NCBI RefSeq assembly: GCF_042657185.1 | Contig: NZ_JBHSNN010000087.1 | DNA: 64,000 bases | DNA from: Ureibacillus thermophilus | GTDB taxonomy: Bacteria; Bacillota; Bacilli; Bacillales_A; Planococcaceae | Strand: one strand, 5' to 3' | Part shown: positions 42,349 to 51,365 of the stretch, piece by piece | Numbering within the stretch: position 1 is the first letter of the stretch | How the letters are laid out: every line of letters begins with the position of its first letter | Notes under the pieces: model-generated | The model's input: the letters and a program-made list of their open reading frames with translations, nothing else | Databases searched by the model: none | Told to the model about the DNA's origin: nothing | Position numbers and translations under genes: made by a program

Positions 42349-44151
42349 ATGAACGGACTTTCGATTGTAATCGGGGCCATTTGTATACTTGTCATCGGCT
42401 ATCGGTTCTACGGCTATTTTTTCACGAAAAAAGTATTGCTGATTAACGACAAAAGACCGACGCCCGCACACGAACTGAATGACGGAAAAGACTATGTGCC
42501 GACAAATAAATGGGTCGCTTTCGGCCATCATTTTGCCGCGATTGCAGCGGCTGGCCCTTTGGTTGGTCCTGTACTTGCGGCCCAATTCGGCTATTTGCCG
42601 GGGCTGCTTTGGCTCTTGATTGGCGCGGTGATCGGGGGAGCGGTGCATGATGCCGTAGTATTGTTTGCATCCATGCGCCGAAAAGGGAAATCGCTTTCAG
42701 AAGTGATGAAGGAAGAACTCGGTCCGGTGGCCGCATTTTGTACGGGACTTGCCATGTTATTCATTATTACCATTACAATGGCCGGGCTTTCGATGGTTGT
42801 TCTCGGAGCTCTGGAAAGAAACCCGTGGGGTACATTTGCGGTTGCCATTACGATTCCGATTGCCATGCTTGTTGGAGTCGCATATAAGAAAACAGGAAAT
42901 TTACTCGTGACGTCCGCCGTTGGATTTATTTTGCTGTTGATTGGTGTCTTTGCAGGTCCATATATCCAGGATACGGTGTTGGGACAATGGCTGACGCTGG
43001 ACCGCCAAACGCTTGCACTGATCTTGCCGATTTATGCATTCTTCGCGGCGGCATTGCCTGTATGGTTTCTGCTTGCTCCAAGAGATTATTTATCCAGCTT
43101 TATGAAAATCGGTGTATTTATTGCACTGATTGTCGGCGTATTTTTTGTTAACCCTGTAATTCAATTTCCTGCGGTGACGGAATTTGTACATGGCGGAGGA
43201 CCAATCATTGCCGGTCCTGTATGGCCGTTTGTTTCCATTACCATCGCTTGCGGCGCCATTTCTGGTTTCCATGCATTTATCGGTTCCGGTACGACGCCAA
43301 AGATGCTGGATAAATGGGAAGATATTCGCGTCGTAGGATTTGGCGCCATGCTTGTGGAAAGTTTGGTGGGGGTCATGGCGCTTATTGCGGCGACTTCCCT
43401 GCATCCGGCCGATTATTTTGCCATCAATGCAGCCCCGGCAGTGTTTGCCACATTGGGCATGGAAGTGGTCAATTTGCCTCAATTATCACAAGCAATCGGC
43501 ATTGACCTGGAAGGAAGAACGGGTGGTGCCGTATCCCTGGCAGTTGGGATGACGCAAATCTTCACGGGTGTTCCGTGGTTTAGTCAAATGAGCAGTTATT
43601 TCTATCAATTTGTCATCATGTTTGAGGCGGTATTCATCTTGACTGCCATTGATGCCGGGACTCGTGTAGCACGCTACTTGATCCAGGATTTCTTGGGAGA
43701 TGTGATTAAGCCGTTAAAACGGACAGATTGGATGCCGGGTACAATTATTGCCAGCGCCCTTGCATGTTTTATGTGGGGATATTTACTGTACACCGGAGAA
43801 ATTGGTCCAATATGGGCGCTCTTCGGGGTATCTAATCAGCTGATGGCTTCCATTGGTTTGGTCATTGGTGCAACAGTCATTTTAAAAATTGCAGCAAAAC
43901 GCATTTATGTGTTGACGTGCATCATCCCATTAGTATATCTGTATATTACCGTAAATGTTGCCGGTATATGGATGATCAAAAATGTGTACTGGAATCCGGC
44001 AGCTTCCGGTTATTCCGTATTGAACGGCGTATTGTCGATCATCATGTTGATATTGGGTCTCGTTATTGTCGTTACAGCCTTAAAATCATGGGTAAAATTA
44101 TGGAACAGCCCGAGATTTGTGAAGGGAAAAGCGGTAAGAGGGGCGGCATAA
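42349..44151 (+). CDS. cstA: Carbon starvation protein A (peptide/pyruvate transporter CstA)
   Basis: Polytopic membrane protein of 600 residues with about 15 or more hydrophobic segments, fitting the CstA family: start LSIVIGAICILVIGYRFYGYFF, DGKDYVPTNKWVAFGHHFAAIAAAGPLVGP, and FHAFIGSGTTPKML. Homologs take up peptides or pyruvate during carbon limitation. ATGGGGGAA before ATG. The 170-base upstream gap holds no element I can name. Repeat A copy 2 follows directly. Confidence 0.94.
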   Translation: MNGLSIVIGAICILVIGYRFYGYFFTKKVLLINDKRPTPAHELNDGKDYVPTNKWVAFGHHFAAIAAAGPLVGPVLAAQFGYLPGLLWLLIGAVIGGAVHDAVVLFASMRRKGKSLSEVMKEELGPVAAFCTGLAMLFIITITMAGLSMVVLGALERNPWGTFAVAITIPIAMLVGVAYKKTGNLLVTSAVGFILLLIGVFAGPYIQDTVLGQWLTLDRQTLALILPIYAFFAAALPVWFLLAPRDYLSSFMKIGVFIALIVGVFFVNPVIQFPAVTEFVHGGGPIIAGPVWPFVSITIACGAISGFHAFIGSGTTPKMLDKWEDIRVVGFGAMLVESLVGVMALIAATSLHPADYFAINAAPAVFATLGMEVVNLPQLSQAIGIDLEGRTGGAVSLAVGMTQIFTGVPWFSQMSSYFYQFVIMFEAVFILTAIDAGTRVARYLIQDFLGDVIKPLKRTDWMPGTIIASALACFMWGYLLYTGEIGPIWALFGVSNQLMASIGLVIGATVILKIAAKRIYVLTCIIPLVYLYITVNVAGIWMIKNVYWNPAASGYSVLNGVLSIIMLILGLVIVVTALKSWVKLWNSPRFVKGKAVRGAA

Positions 44152-44157
44152 TAAACA

Positions 44158-44339
44158 AAGGGGGCGTCTGAAAAGTCATATCAAGACGCCCCCTTGCGGC
44201 TGTAGCTAGAGTTTTTGCCGCAGATAAATTGCGGCGAGGTGGCGCGTTTTGTGACCACCGCAGGGAAAGTTTTTAAGAGAATATTACTATAAGAAGTAAG
44301 GCTGTTCAGAAAGTCGACTCTTTCTGGACAGCCCCTTTT
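44158..44339 (-). repeat. Repeat element A, copy 2
   Basis: Inverted relative to copy 1: GGGGGCGTC hairpin first, the core (reverse complement of TGCGGTGGTCACAAAACGC) at 44244-44262, then the GGCTGTTCAGAAAG / CTTTCTGGACAGCC hairpin. By eye it agrees with copy 1 over nearly its whole length. Confidence 0.88.
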
Positions 44340-44421
44340 CACATGGTTGCTTCCATTTTTCCATTTGAAAGGACAACCCAATTAGGTTAAACTAATGAAA
44401 GGAAAATGGAGGTATACATAT

Positions 44422-44751
44422 ATGGGTGGCTCAGTATCGATCGTACAATTAGTCATTTCAATCGTTTTATTTTTTGTCATGTTTTTTGGAATCGGTTTCT
44501 TATTAAATATGCTGCTTCGCATGACATGGTTAATGACCGTTATTTATCCAATCGTTGTGATTTTTATCATTGATGAAGTGAGTTTCTTTGATTATATTTT
44601 CAAACCTAGTTATGCATGGCCTGCATTATGGGATAAAATCTTATCTCTTCAAATTGTGGATATCGCCATTTTATCTGGCGGATTTGCTGGAACGATTGTC
44701 GCCGGCATTGTCATGATTATTTTAAGGAAAAATGGATATCGAATGTTTTAA
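44422..44751 (+). CDS. yuiB: YuiB-like membrane protein
   Basis: Hydrophobic protein of 109 residues with three likely transmembrane segments (IVQLVISIVLFFVMFFGIGF; MTVIYPIVVIFIID; IAILSGGFAGTIVAGIVMIIL). Matches YuiB by sequence and by its place beside yuiD and pepA (yuiE). Function unknown. ATG at 44422 follows ATGGAGG; the longer frame from 44395 lacks a site. Confidence 0.83.
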   Translation: MGGSVSIVQLVISIVLFFVMFFGIGFLLNMLLRMTWLMTVIYPIVVIFIIDEVSFFDYIFKPSYAWPALWDKILSLQIVDIAILSGGFAGTIVAGIVMIILRKNGYRMF

Positions 44752-44755
44752 AAAA

Positions 44756-44794
44756 ATCCATCCAAAAGCATTGTTACTTTTGGATGGGTTTTTT
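44756..44794. terminator. Terminator between convergent yuiB and yuiD
   Basis: Stem ATCCATCCAAAAG / CTTTTGGATGGGT, then T-run; the end of yuiD overlaps its last bases. Confidence 0.88.
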
Positions 44795-45269
44795 ATTGGA
44801 TGAACGTATAAAAAATAACGGAAATTAAGATGCCGGTAAGAGCGCCTGATAAGACTTCATTCGGTTTATGCCCTAATAAAGTTTTCAATTCTTCATGTTT
44901 TTCATATTCATTTTTTTCCGTCCAATGCTTGATGTCACGAAAGAATGCAGATAATTCTTGGCGGATTTTATTGAGTATGGCTGCATGTTGGCCTGCTTGA
45001 TAGCGGACGCCGCTCGCATCATACATGACGATGATCGCAAACATTGCAGCTACCGCAAAAATAGGGGAATCAAAACCTGTCTCAAATCCAACGGCTGTGG
45101 CAAGGCTTGTCACAGCGGCAGAATGAGAGCTTGGCATGCCTCCGGTGGAAGTGAGCAGAGACCAATTGATTTGCTTTTCCAATAAAAAGTGGATGGGCAC
45201 TTTAATGAACTGGGCAAATAGTATGGAGAATAGTGCTAAAATCAATGGGACATTTTGAAAGATTGCCAA
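44793..45269 (-). CDS. yuiD: Divergent PAP2 family protein YuiD
   Basis: Integral membrane protein of 158 residues in the divergent PAP2 (DUF212) family, with TSTGGMPSSHSAAVTSLATAVG, MYDASGVRYQAGQHA and LGHKPNEVLSGALTGI. Related to phosphatidic acid phosphatases, though the true substrate is unknown. TTG at 45269 is chosen: AAAGGGG lies upstream and the length equals the B. subtilis homolog. The longer frame to 45434 has a poor N-terminus. Confidence 0.88.
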   Translation of the reverse strand: MAIFQNVPLILALFSILFAQFIKVPIHFLLEKQINWSLLTSTGGMPSSHSAAVTSLATAVGFETGFDSPIFAVAAMFAIIVMYDASGVRYQAGQHAAILNKIRQELSAFFRDIKHWTEKNEYEKHEELKTLLGHKPNEVLSGALTGILISVIFYTFIQ

Positions 45270-45459
45270 CTGTACAACCCCTTTCTTTCCTTTTTTTCCA
45301 ACAGTATAGCATATCCCGTTATGTGAAAAATAGTTCTTATCAATTTTTTGGAATAAAAAGGGAATCAATAGGAAATATAGATTTTCCCTTTTTTTCTCAA
45401 TAATTGAGGTATACTTATGATGATGGTTTTGCAAAGGGTTTTAACTAGGAGGTCTGAAT

Positions 45460-46969
45460 ATGATTATTCATAAAGAGAAAAAAACATTTGAACAAATTTC
45501 AACGGAATTATTAATTGTCGGCATTCAAAAAAACTGCGACCACATCAAAGGATGGAAAAATTTCGTTGGCTTTTATGGAGAGCAGGTTGAAAAATGGATT
45601 CGCACCGGCGATATTGATACGGAACGGCAAAAATTGACGAGAATTCCGTATATGGGAACAAACGAACATTTACAAAGGGTATTGTTTGTCGGATTAGGCG
45701 ATCCAAAAACGTTGACGCGAAATGAATTGCGGGATGTTTTTGGACTTGTTGGAAAAAAAACTGCGGGAAATGAGAGCAAGTAAATTTACCATTTGGTTGG
45801 AATCTTTTACGGCAGCTCCTATCAGTGAAAAGGATATTGCTTTTTTATTTGCAGAAGGAAGCGGCATGGGATTTTATCAAGTGCCTCATTATAAAACAAC
45901 TTGCAATGTTCCGGATGTTTATTTGGAAGAAGTGCATTTTGTGATGGAAGAAGATATGGAGGACATTGCCGAGAGCTACAAATTAGGTTCCATCTATGCA
46001 GAAGCGGTGAATGAAGCAAGAACGTTGGTGAATTTACCTCCGAATATTTTAAGAGCGGTCGATTTGGCGGATTATGCAGTGAATTTAGCCAACCAATATG
46101 GCTTTGAAGTGGAAATTTTGAATAAAGCCCAACTGGAAGAATTAGGAATGGGCGGCGTTTTAGCGGTCAACCGAGGCTCTATCAACGAACCAAGAATGAT
46201 TACGTTGAAATATAAAGGAATGGATGAATGGAAAGACGTCATCGGTTTAGTCGGAAAAGGGGTTACATACGATACTGGCGGTTACTCCATTAAATCTAAA
46301 ACCGGCATGGTTGGCATGAAAGGCGATATGGGCGGTGCTGCGGCTGTTCTTGGCGCCATGAAAATCATTGGCGAAACGAAACCGAAAAAGAATGTGGTGG
46401 CGGTAATTGGTGCAACCGATAACATGATTTCAGGAGATTCCTTTAAGCCAGATGATGTGATTACTATGTATAGCGGAAAAACGGTGGAAATTAAAAATGC
46501 TGATGCGGAAGGCCGGCTTGTATTGGCGGATGCAGTGACATATGCCAAACAACATGGGGCAAATTATTTAATTGATGTGGCTACGTTGACTGGCGGGGTG
46601 ATTACCGCATTAGGCTACGATAAAACAGGTGCATTAACGAACCACGAAGGATTTTTCGACCGGTTTATGGAAGCGAGCATCAAAACGGGAGAATTTGTTT
46701 GGGGCATGCCTTTAACAGAAAGGGATAAAAAGCGCATCCGAGAGTCGCAATTGGCAGATTTAAACAATTCTCCAGGAAGCGATGGCCATATGATTTTTGC
46801 TGGCGGATTCGTTGGAGAATTTGTTGAAAATACTCCTTGGATTCATTTGGATATCGCCGGCACTTCCGATGCATCAAAACCGCATGATTTAGGTCCAAAG
46901 GGCGGCACAGGTGTAATGGTTAGAACCCTTGCGACCTTTATTAACGATTTTACATTTAAAATCGATTAG
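45460..46969 (+). pseudogene. pepA: Leucyl aminopeptidase (M17, PepA) with a frameshift at an A8 run
   Basis: The first frame (45460-45783) gives the N-terminal domain up to ELRDVFGLVGKK. The second (from about 45760 to 46969) continues LREMRASKFTIWLESF through the intact catalytic domain (GKGVTYDTGGYSIK, MKGDMGGAA, NADAEGRLVLADA). The join is at eight A (45753-45760); removing one A restores a single frame of about 500 residues, normal for the family. All metal ligands are present, so a sequencing error or slippage is as likely as true loss. AGGAGG before ATG. Confidence 0.88.
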
Positions 46970-46989
46970 GCCATTCTCATAGGAGTTCC

Positions 46990-47024
46990 ACCTTTTCTTA
47001 CATATGTTACTAAAGAAAAGGAGG
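46990..47024 (+). promoter_or_regulatory. Hairpin covering the ribosome binding site of the His-rich protein gene
   Basis: CCACCTTTTCTT pairs with AAGAAAAGGAGG at 11 of 12 positions; the right arm is the ribosome binding site of the gene at 47031. It may also end pepA transcripts. Confidence 0.65.
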
Positions 47025-47030
47025 TTTACT

Positions 47031-47240
47031 ATGATGAGACATCATTACCATCATCACCGTCCAGGCCCTCCTCATCGGGATGGATTTTTCAACTTTGGTT
47101 ATCCGTTTATTGGCGGATTTTTAGGGGGATTATTAGGGAATGTGATTTATCCTCAAAGCTATTATCCACCAAGATATCCTTATTATCCGCCATATCCATA
47201 CTATCCGGTATATCCATATAATCCTTATCGAAACTATTAA
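47031..47240 (+). CDS. Small His/Pro/Tyr-rich hypothetical protein
   Basis: Protein of 69 residues. The N-terminus is His-rich (RHHYHHHRPGPPHRDG), the middle is Gly-rich and hydrophobic (FIGGFLGGLLGNVIYP), and the C-terminus repeats Tyr-Pro units (YPYYPPYPYYPVYPYNPY). This composition resembles spore-coat or metal-binding surface proteins, but no family is recognised. AAAGGAGG lies just before ATG at 47031 (or 47034). The site is in a hairpin. A terminator follows. Confidence 0.75.
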   Translation: MMRHHYHHHRPGPPHRDGFFNFGYPFIGGFLGGLLGNVIYPQSYYPPRYPYYPPYPYYPVYPYNPYRNY

Positions 47241-47242
47241 GG

Positions 47243-47270
47243 GGTGCGCAATTTGCACTCCTTTTTTCTA
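47243..47270 (+). terminator. Rho-independent terminator after the His-rich protein gene
   Basis: Stem GGGGTGC / GCACTCC (one G-U pair) with a short loop, then TTTTTT. Confidence 0.83.
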
Positions 47271-47334
47271 TCTTGATAGATGAAGAAATTTTGCTATGAT
47301 AGGTTAGGAAAATAGAAAAAATGAGGCAAGTGAT

Positions 47335-47898
47335 ATGAATAATCCATATTTATTTAGTTATTTACCATTATTTTCAATTCTTCTTTTCAGCTTATCATTC
47401 GGCATTTTTACAGTCGGAAAATTAATTGAACTGTTCCGCTCTATAGGCTTGTATGCCGGGATGCTGGAATTCTTTTCTGATATGGAAATCCGAATGCTAC
47501 TGTTGTTCATTATATTTCTTTGTTTCTTTATGTTGTTTTCCGCATTGAAATTAGTAGGGGAAACGGTTCACGAAATTGCGATGCTATTGTTTTCCAATGA
47601 TTCAGAAGGACAAGCTGTGAAAGGGGCTCGATTGGGATATGTGATTTTCTTTTTTGGGGGCCTCGTCAGCACTTTGGCAGTTCAGTCTTTTCTTTTATTG
47701 ATGATTATTTTTGCTTTGTCGCTCTTTTGTTCCTTTGTTTATACAGTTTATAAGATGAGCCAATATACTTCTTTAGCAGGCATGGTCGGGCTCATTGTGT
47801 TTGAAATACTTGTTTGGGCAATGTTTCTCGCAGCGGTCTTTTTTGCATGCTTAAAACTTTATAATGGAATTTTGGCGAGCTTGCCTTTTGCTAACTAG
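47335..47898 (+). CDS. YufK-like (DUF5366) membrane protein
   Basis: Membrane protein of 187 residues with about five hydrophobic segments (start LFSYLPLFSILLFSLSFGIF; EMRMLLL-like second segment; GYVIFFFGGLVSTLAVQSFL). Resembles the YufK/DUF5366 proteins of Bacillus found next to pbpD; function unknown. The terminator hairpin overlaps its last codons. Confidence 0.72.
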   Translation: MNNPYLFSYLPLFSILLFSLSFGIFTVGKLIELFRSIGLYAGMLEFFSDMEIRMLLLFIIFLCFFMLFSALKLVGETVHEIAMLLFSNDSEGQAVKGARLGYVIFFFGGLVSTLAVQSFLLLMIIFALSLFCSFVYTVYKMSQYTSLAGMVGLIVFEILVWAMFLAAVFFACLKLYNGILASLPFAN

Positions 47899-47926
47899 AT
47901 GTTTTAGCAAAAGGCAGCTCTTTTTA
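47883..47926 (+). terminator. Terminator overlapping the end of the YufK-like gene
   Basis: Stem GCCTTTTGCTA / TAGCAAAAGGC with an 11-base loop, followed by AGCTCTTTTT. Confidence 0.85.
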
Positions 47927-47954
47927 ATTTGGAGAATGGAGTTGAAAAAGAAAG

Positions 47955-49805
47955 TTAATCATTTATAATCTGGTTAAAAATGTTGAAATGAATTTTTGCT
48001 CTTTCAAGAGACTGCATGGATTTCGGCTGATCGTAGCCAATCCAGACGCTTGCGGTATATTCGTTTGACAATCCGGCGAGCCAAAAATCTTTATAGTCGT
48101 TTGTTGTTCCTGTTTTGGCGCCGATATAGGATGAATTAGCGTAAAGGCCTCTTCCAGTTCCGCTTCTTACAACTTCGCTTAATAAAGAACGCATGTATTG
48201 GACTGTTTGTTCAGACCATATTTGTTTCCGTTCTGTCGGCCATTCATACAATACATTTCCCTCAAGGTCTGTCACTTTGCGGATGGCATGGGCTCTTATA
48301 TAGCTTCCGTCAATGAAGCTTGTATACGCATCTGCCATTTCTACAACAGTAACCCCATAGGTGAGCCCACCTAGTGCAGCTGAATCGTTTTGATCCGCTT
48401 CCACAATGGATTCAAAATGGAATTGATTTAAATATTCGAATGCTGTGTCAACCCCGACTTGGGTGAATAGCCTCAAAGCAGCAGTGTTTAAACTATATTT
48501 GAATGCTGTTTTGATTGAAACGTTGCCATACACAGCCCCTCCATAGTTTTGCGGACAGAAATTGCCGATGCAAAACTTTCCGCCGTTAACGGTAGATGCC
48601 GGAGTATAGTTAGTCGTTTCAAAAAGGGGTGCATACACAATCAGCGGTTTAAAGGAGGAGCCTGGCTGTCTATACGCTTGATAAGCCCGGTGAAAATCAT
48701 ATTTCTTATAGTTTTTCCCCCCGTAGATGCTGACAATTTCCCGAGCGCTATTGTCAATGACGACAGCGCTTGCCTGCAAGTTGGGAATCGTTAACAGCGA
48801 ATCGATTGAATTCTCGATCTGATTCTGTTTTTCAGAATCTAAAGCTGTGTGAATGATGATGCCGGAATGAAGCAATTCTTTCACTTTTTCATTTAATTCT
48901 TTTTGAACTAGTTTTTTGGCTTCCGGCGTTGCTTGTTCCATCTTTTCAGTATAGCCTTCATTTTCTGCAATGAGCTGTTTTAGTTCATGCAAGACGTAAG
49001 TGCTGTAATCAGGAAATTTTTGTGTTTTTTGTTTAATATTCAACTTGATTGGTTCATTTTTATATGTATTGGCTTCCTCGGCTGTTATGATTTGTTCATT
49101 GGCAAGTAAATCTAGCAAACGTTCTTGGCGCGCTTTCGTATTCTCGAAATTTTTCAAAGGGTCGTATAGGGATGGATTATTTGGAATGGCTGCAATAAAT
49201 GCCATTTGTGCTACGGATAATTCCTGCAGAGGTTTATTAAAATAATAAGTAGCTGCCCCTCCAATTCCGTACACCTGATTGGCAAAATACATTTCATTTA
49301 AATACATTTCTAAAATTTCATCTTTCTCATAAAGTTTTTCCAGTTCATGGGCATAAAAAATTTCCATCAGCTTTCGTTCATAGGTTTTCTCTTCAGATAA
49401 ATAAAGTATCCGAACAAGCTGCTGGGTAATGGTGCTGCCGCCTTGTTGAATGGAATTTACTGCGGCATTGGCCACAACTGCTCTCATGATGGCGCTCATA
49501 TCAAAACCAATATGCTGATAAAAATCCCGGTCTTCGCTCAAAATAAAAATTTGCTTCACGATTTCAGGAATCTCATCGAGGGAGAGGGGTTCCCTCCATT
49601 CCACATAGTCTTCATCGAAAAGATTTCCGTTTCGATCAAACATTTTTACAGGAAGCTGTGACTTTATTTCTGGAAGCTGAATTTCTTCTTCCAATTGTTG
49701 TTGATGGGCTTGTGCTTGTGCCGCTTCTTCCCAAATTTTTTCAGCCAGTAGATATATCAGAGGGAAAAAACAAATAATCATCACATAGCCTATGAATTGT
49801 TTCAC
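47955..49805 (-). CDS. pbpD: Class A penicillin-binding protein (PBP4-like)
   Basis: Bifunctional peptidoglycan synthase of 616 residues with one N-terminal transmembrane segment (GYVMIICFFPLIYLLA). The glycosyltransferase domain has SEDRDFYQHIGFD, QQGGSTITQQLVR and EMYLNEMYFANQVYGIG. The transpeptidase domain has SSFKP (SxxK), SLN (SxN) and KTGT. GTG at 49805 follows GGAGG; the longer frame to 49844 is not favoured. Size and neighbour (YufK-like) fit B. subtilis pbpD. It acts at the outer membrane face in wall synthesis. Confidence 0.9.
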   Translation of the reverse strand: MKQFIGYVMIICFFPLIYLLAEKIWEEAAQAQAHQQQLEEEIQLPEIKSQLPVKMFDRNGNLFDEDYVEWREPLSLDEIPEIVKQIFILSEDRDFYQHIGFDMSAIMRAVVANAAVNSIQQGGSTITQQLVRILYLSEEKTYERKLMEIFYAHELEKLYEKDEILEMYLNEMYFANQVYGIGGAATYYFNKPLQELSVAQMAFIAAIPNNPSLYDPLKNFENTKARQERLLDLLANEQIITAEEANTYKNEPIKLNIKQKTQKFPDYSTYVLHELKQLIAENEGYTEKMEQATPEAKKLVQKELNEKVKELLHSGIIIHTALDSEKQNQIENSIDSLLTIPNLQASAVVIDNSAREIVSIYGGKNYKKYDFHRAYQAYRQPGSSFKPLIVYAPLFETTNYTPASTVNGGKFCIGNFCPQNYGGAVYGNVSIKTAFKYSLNTAALRLFTQVGVDTAFEYLNQFHFESIVEADQNDSAALGGLTYGVTVVEMADAYTSFIDGSYIRAHAIRKVTDLEGNVLYEWPTERKQIWSEQTVQYMRSLLSEVVRSGTGRGLYANSSYIGAKTGTTNDYKDFWLAGLSNEYTASVWIGYDQPKSMQSLERAKIHFNIFNQIIND

Positions 49806-49996
49806 ATTTATTCCTCCTCGGCTATCTACAAGAAAGAATACCATAATTTTTGCTGGATGTTCTATTTTTCAATGGATTTTCTTATAGGAATAAAGGGAAA
49901 TTAGCAGAAAAAAGAATTGTTTTGTGGTAAACTGAAACGAGAATAAGTCGAAATTGAGTCATTGCTTTGATTTTATTTATAAAGGAGAAGAAAGAA

Positions 49997-50584
49997 ATGT
50001 ACCCACAATTAACGAAGGAATTAAACCCTGGAGAAATTTTAGTTGAAATGAAAACAACAATGGGTTCAATTAAAATCAAATTGTTCCCGGAACAAGCGCC
50101 TAAAACTGTGGAAAACTTTTTGGGCCATGCCAAGTCAGGTTATTATGAGGGGATTATTTTCCATCGCGTGATTAAAGACTTTATGATTCAAGGCGGCGAT
50201 CCAACTGGAACAGGAATGGGAGGGGAGTCCATTTGGGGCCATCCGTTTGAAGATGAATTCCATCCAGAGTTGTTCAATTTGCGCGGAGCCCTTTCTATGG
50301 CTAATGCGGGACCTAATACAAACGGCTCTCAATTTTTCATCGTTCAAATGCCATATGTGCCAGAAGAAATGGTTGCGCAAATGGAGCAGGCAGGTTTTCC
50401 GAAAGAAATTATTGAAGAATATGCACGCATTGGCGGCACGCCTTGGTTGGATTATAAGCATACGGTATTTGGCCATGTGGTAGAAGGCATGGATATTGTA
50501 GACAAAATTGCGAATGTGGAAACAGATTTTCGCGACAAACCAGTGGAAGACGTAAAAATTTTATCAATTACAGTGCTTGAATAA
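49997..50584 (+). CDS. ppiB: Peptidyl-prolyl cis-trans isomerase (cyclophilin) PpiB
   Basis: Cyclophilin of 195 residues without signal peptide, so cytoplasmic. Core motifs FHRVIKDFMIQGGDPTGTG, ALSMANAGPNTNGSQFFI and HTVFGHVVEGMDIVD are present, including the catalytic Arg in FHRV. It carries an insertion (PEEMVAQMEQAGFPKEIIEEYA) seen in the longer Bacillota forms. ATG at 49997 follows AAAGGAG. Confidence 0.94.
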   Translation: MYPQLTKELNPGEILVEMKTTMGSIKIKLFPEQAPKTVENFLGHAKSGYYEGIIFHRVIKDFMIQGGDPTGTGMGGESIWGHPFEDEFHPELFNLRGALSMANAGPNTNGSQFFIVQMPYVPEEMVAQMEQAGFPKEIIEEYARIGGTPWLDYKHTVFGHVVEGMDIVDKIANVETDFRDKPVEDVKILSITVLE

Positions 50585-50607
50585 TATCATGGAAAGAAGT
50601 GATAAAG

Positions 50608-50832
50608 GTGAATCACCTTTTGCTTTATGGCTATTTTTTATATTTCCCGGAGGATAAATCCGCTTATATCCCTGCAATTGTGGAAATGATTTTTCTAGTT
50701 CTCTTGTGTTTGGCGGTCTTGTTTGCCGTAAAAAGACTTTCAAAAAGACAAGAGATGAAAACTAAAGAGTTGGAAGAGCGGATTTTAATGGAAAGGGAAA
50801 AAGAGAAGGAAAAACATACAGAACTGAAGTAA
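50608..50832 (+). CDS. Hypothetical single-pass membrane protein
   Basis: About 74 residues: a short N-terminus, one transmembrane segment (IPAIVEMIFLVLLCLAVLFAV) and a highly charged, probably coiled tail (RLSKRQEMKTKELEERILM). No family recognised. GTG at 50608 or 50599 could start it; the ribosome binding site GGAAAG is weak. It starts within 25 bases of ppiB and may be co-transcribed. Confidence 0.55.
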   Translation: MNHLLLYGYFLYFPEDKSAYIPAIVEMIFLVLLCLAVLFAVKRLSKRQEMKTKELEERILMEREKEKEKHTELK

Positions 50833-50836
50833 TTTG

Positions 50837-51115
50837 AAAGGGGCTGGGACATAAACAAAAAATTAAAGGGGCAGTTGAAAGAGTTTTGATAAAAAATTGA
50901 TATAACTAAAAATTGATTGGAGTGACGGGGCGACTCCTGCGACGAGCCCGTGTCTCGAGACACCGCAGGAGCGAAGTAATGAGCTCCGAGGAGGCTCGAG
51001 CCGGGCCCGCGGAAAGCGTCCCCGGAACGGAAATCAATTTTAATAACATATCAAAAAAACATCATTTTCTCCTTGGAGAAAATGATGTTTTTTTTAGATT
51101 TGTCCCAGCCTCTTT
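50837..51115 (+). repeat. Repeat element B, copy 2
   Basis: Starts GGGGCTGGGACA, ends TGTCCCAGCCTC. Contains GACGGGGCGACTCCTGCGAC, an internal CTCCTGCG/CGCAGGAG stem, the palindrome GTGTCTCGAGACAC, GCGGAAAGCGTCCCCGGAAC, and the AACATCATTTTCTCC hairpin near the right end. Flanking bases extend the terminal pairing (AATTTGAAAG with CTTTTAAATT). Confidence 0.92.
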
Positions 51116-51173
51116 TAAATTTGGGCTATATTCAGGAAATATTCCAATGGTATGGAACAACAAGAAAATCTCC

Positions 51174-51335
51174 TTAATTTTCCAAACTCTTTTTTTGGTG
51201 GTATTTTATTAATGAAAAATTTAAAAATATTACATAGGAAATAGTTACAGCAACGGTTATTAAGATGAACCCTTTCCACCCCAGATGATGATAGACGGGA
51301 GCGACAAGAGTGCTTCCGGATGCAACCCCGATGTG
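51174..51335 (-). pseudogene. C-terminal remnant of an MFS transporter
   Basis: Read leftward from 51335, the frame gives HIGVASGSTLVAPVYHHLGW, then KGFILITVAVTISYVIFL and a short charged tail to a stop at 51174. This is the pattern of the last two transmembrane segments of a major facilitator protein. No start or upstream part remains, and repeat B copy 2 lies just beyond its stop. It is downstream of patB on the same strand. Confidence 0.65.
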
Positions 51336-51365
51336 AAAATGATGTTTTTAATGCTAAACACAATA

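Noticed and set aside
42349..44151. cstA region as a recent foreign island
   Set aside because: It looks slightly richer in G+C by eye, but the gene is common in this group and no mobility genes or direct repeats bound it.
44958..45185. Rightward 75-codon frame opposite yuiD
   Set aside because: Shadow of the conserved leftward yuiD gene with no ribosome binding site.
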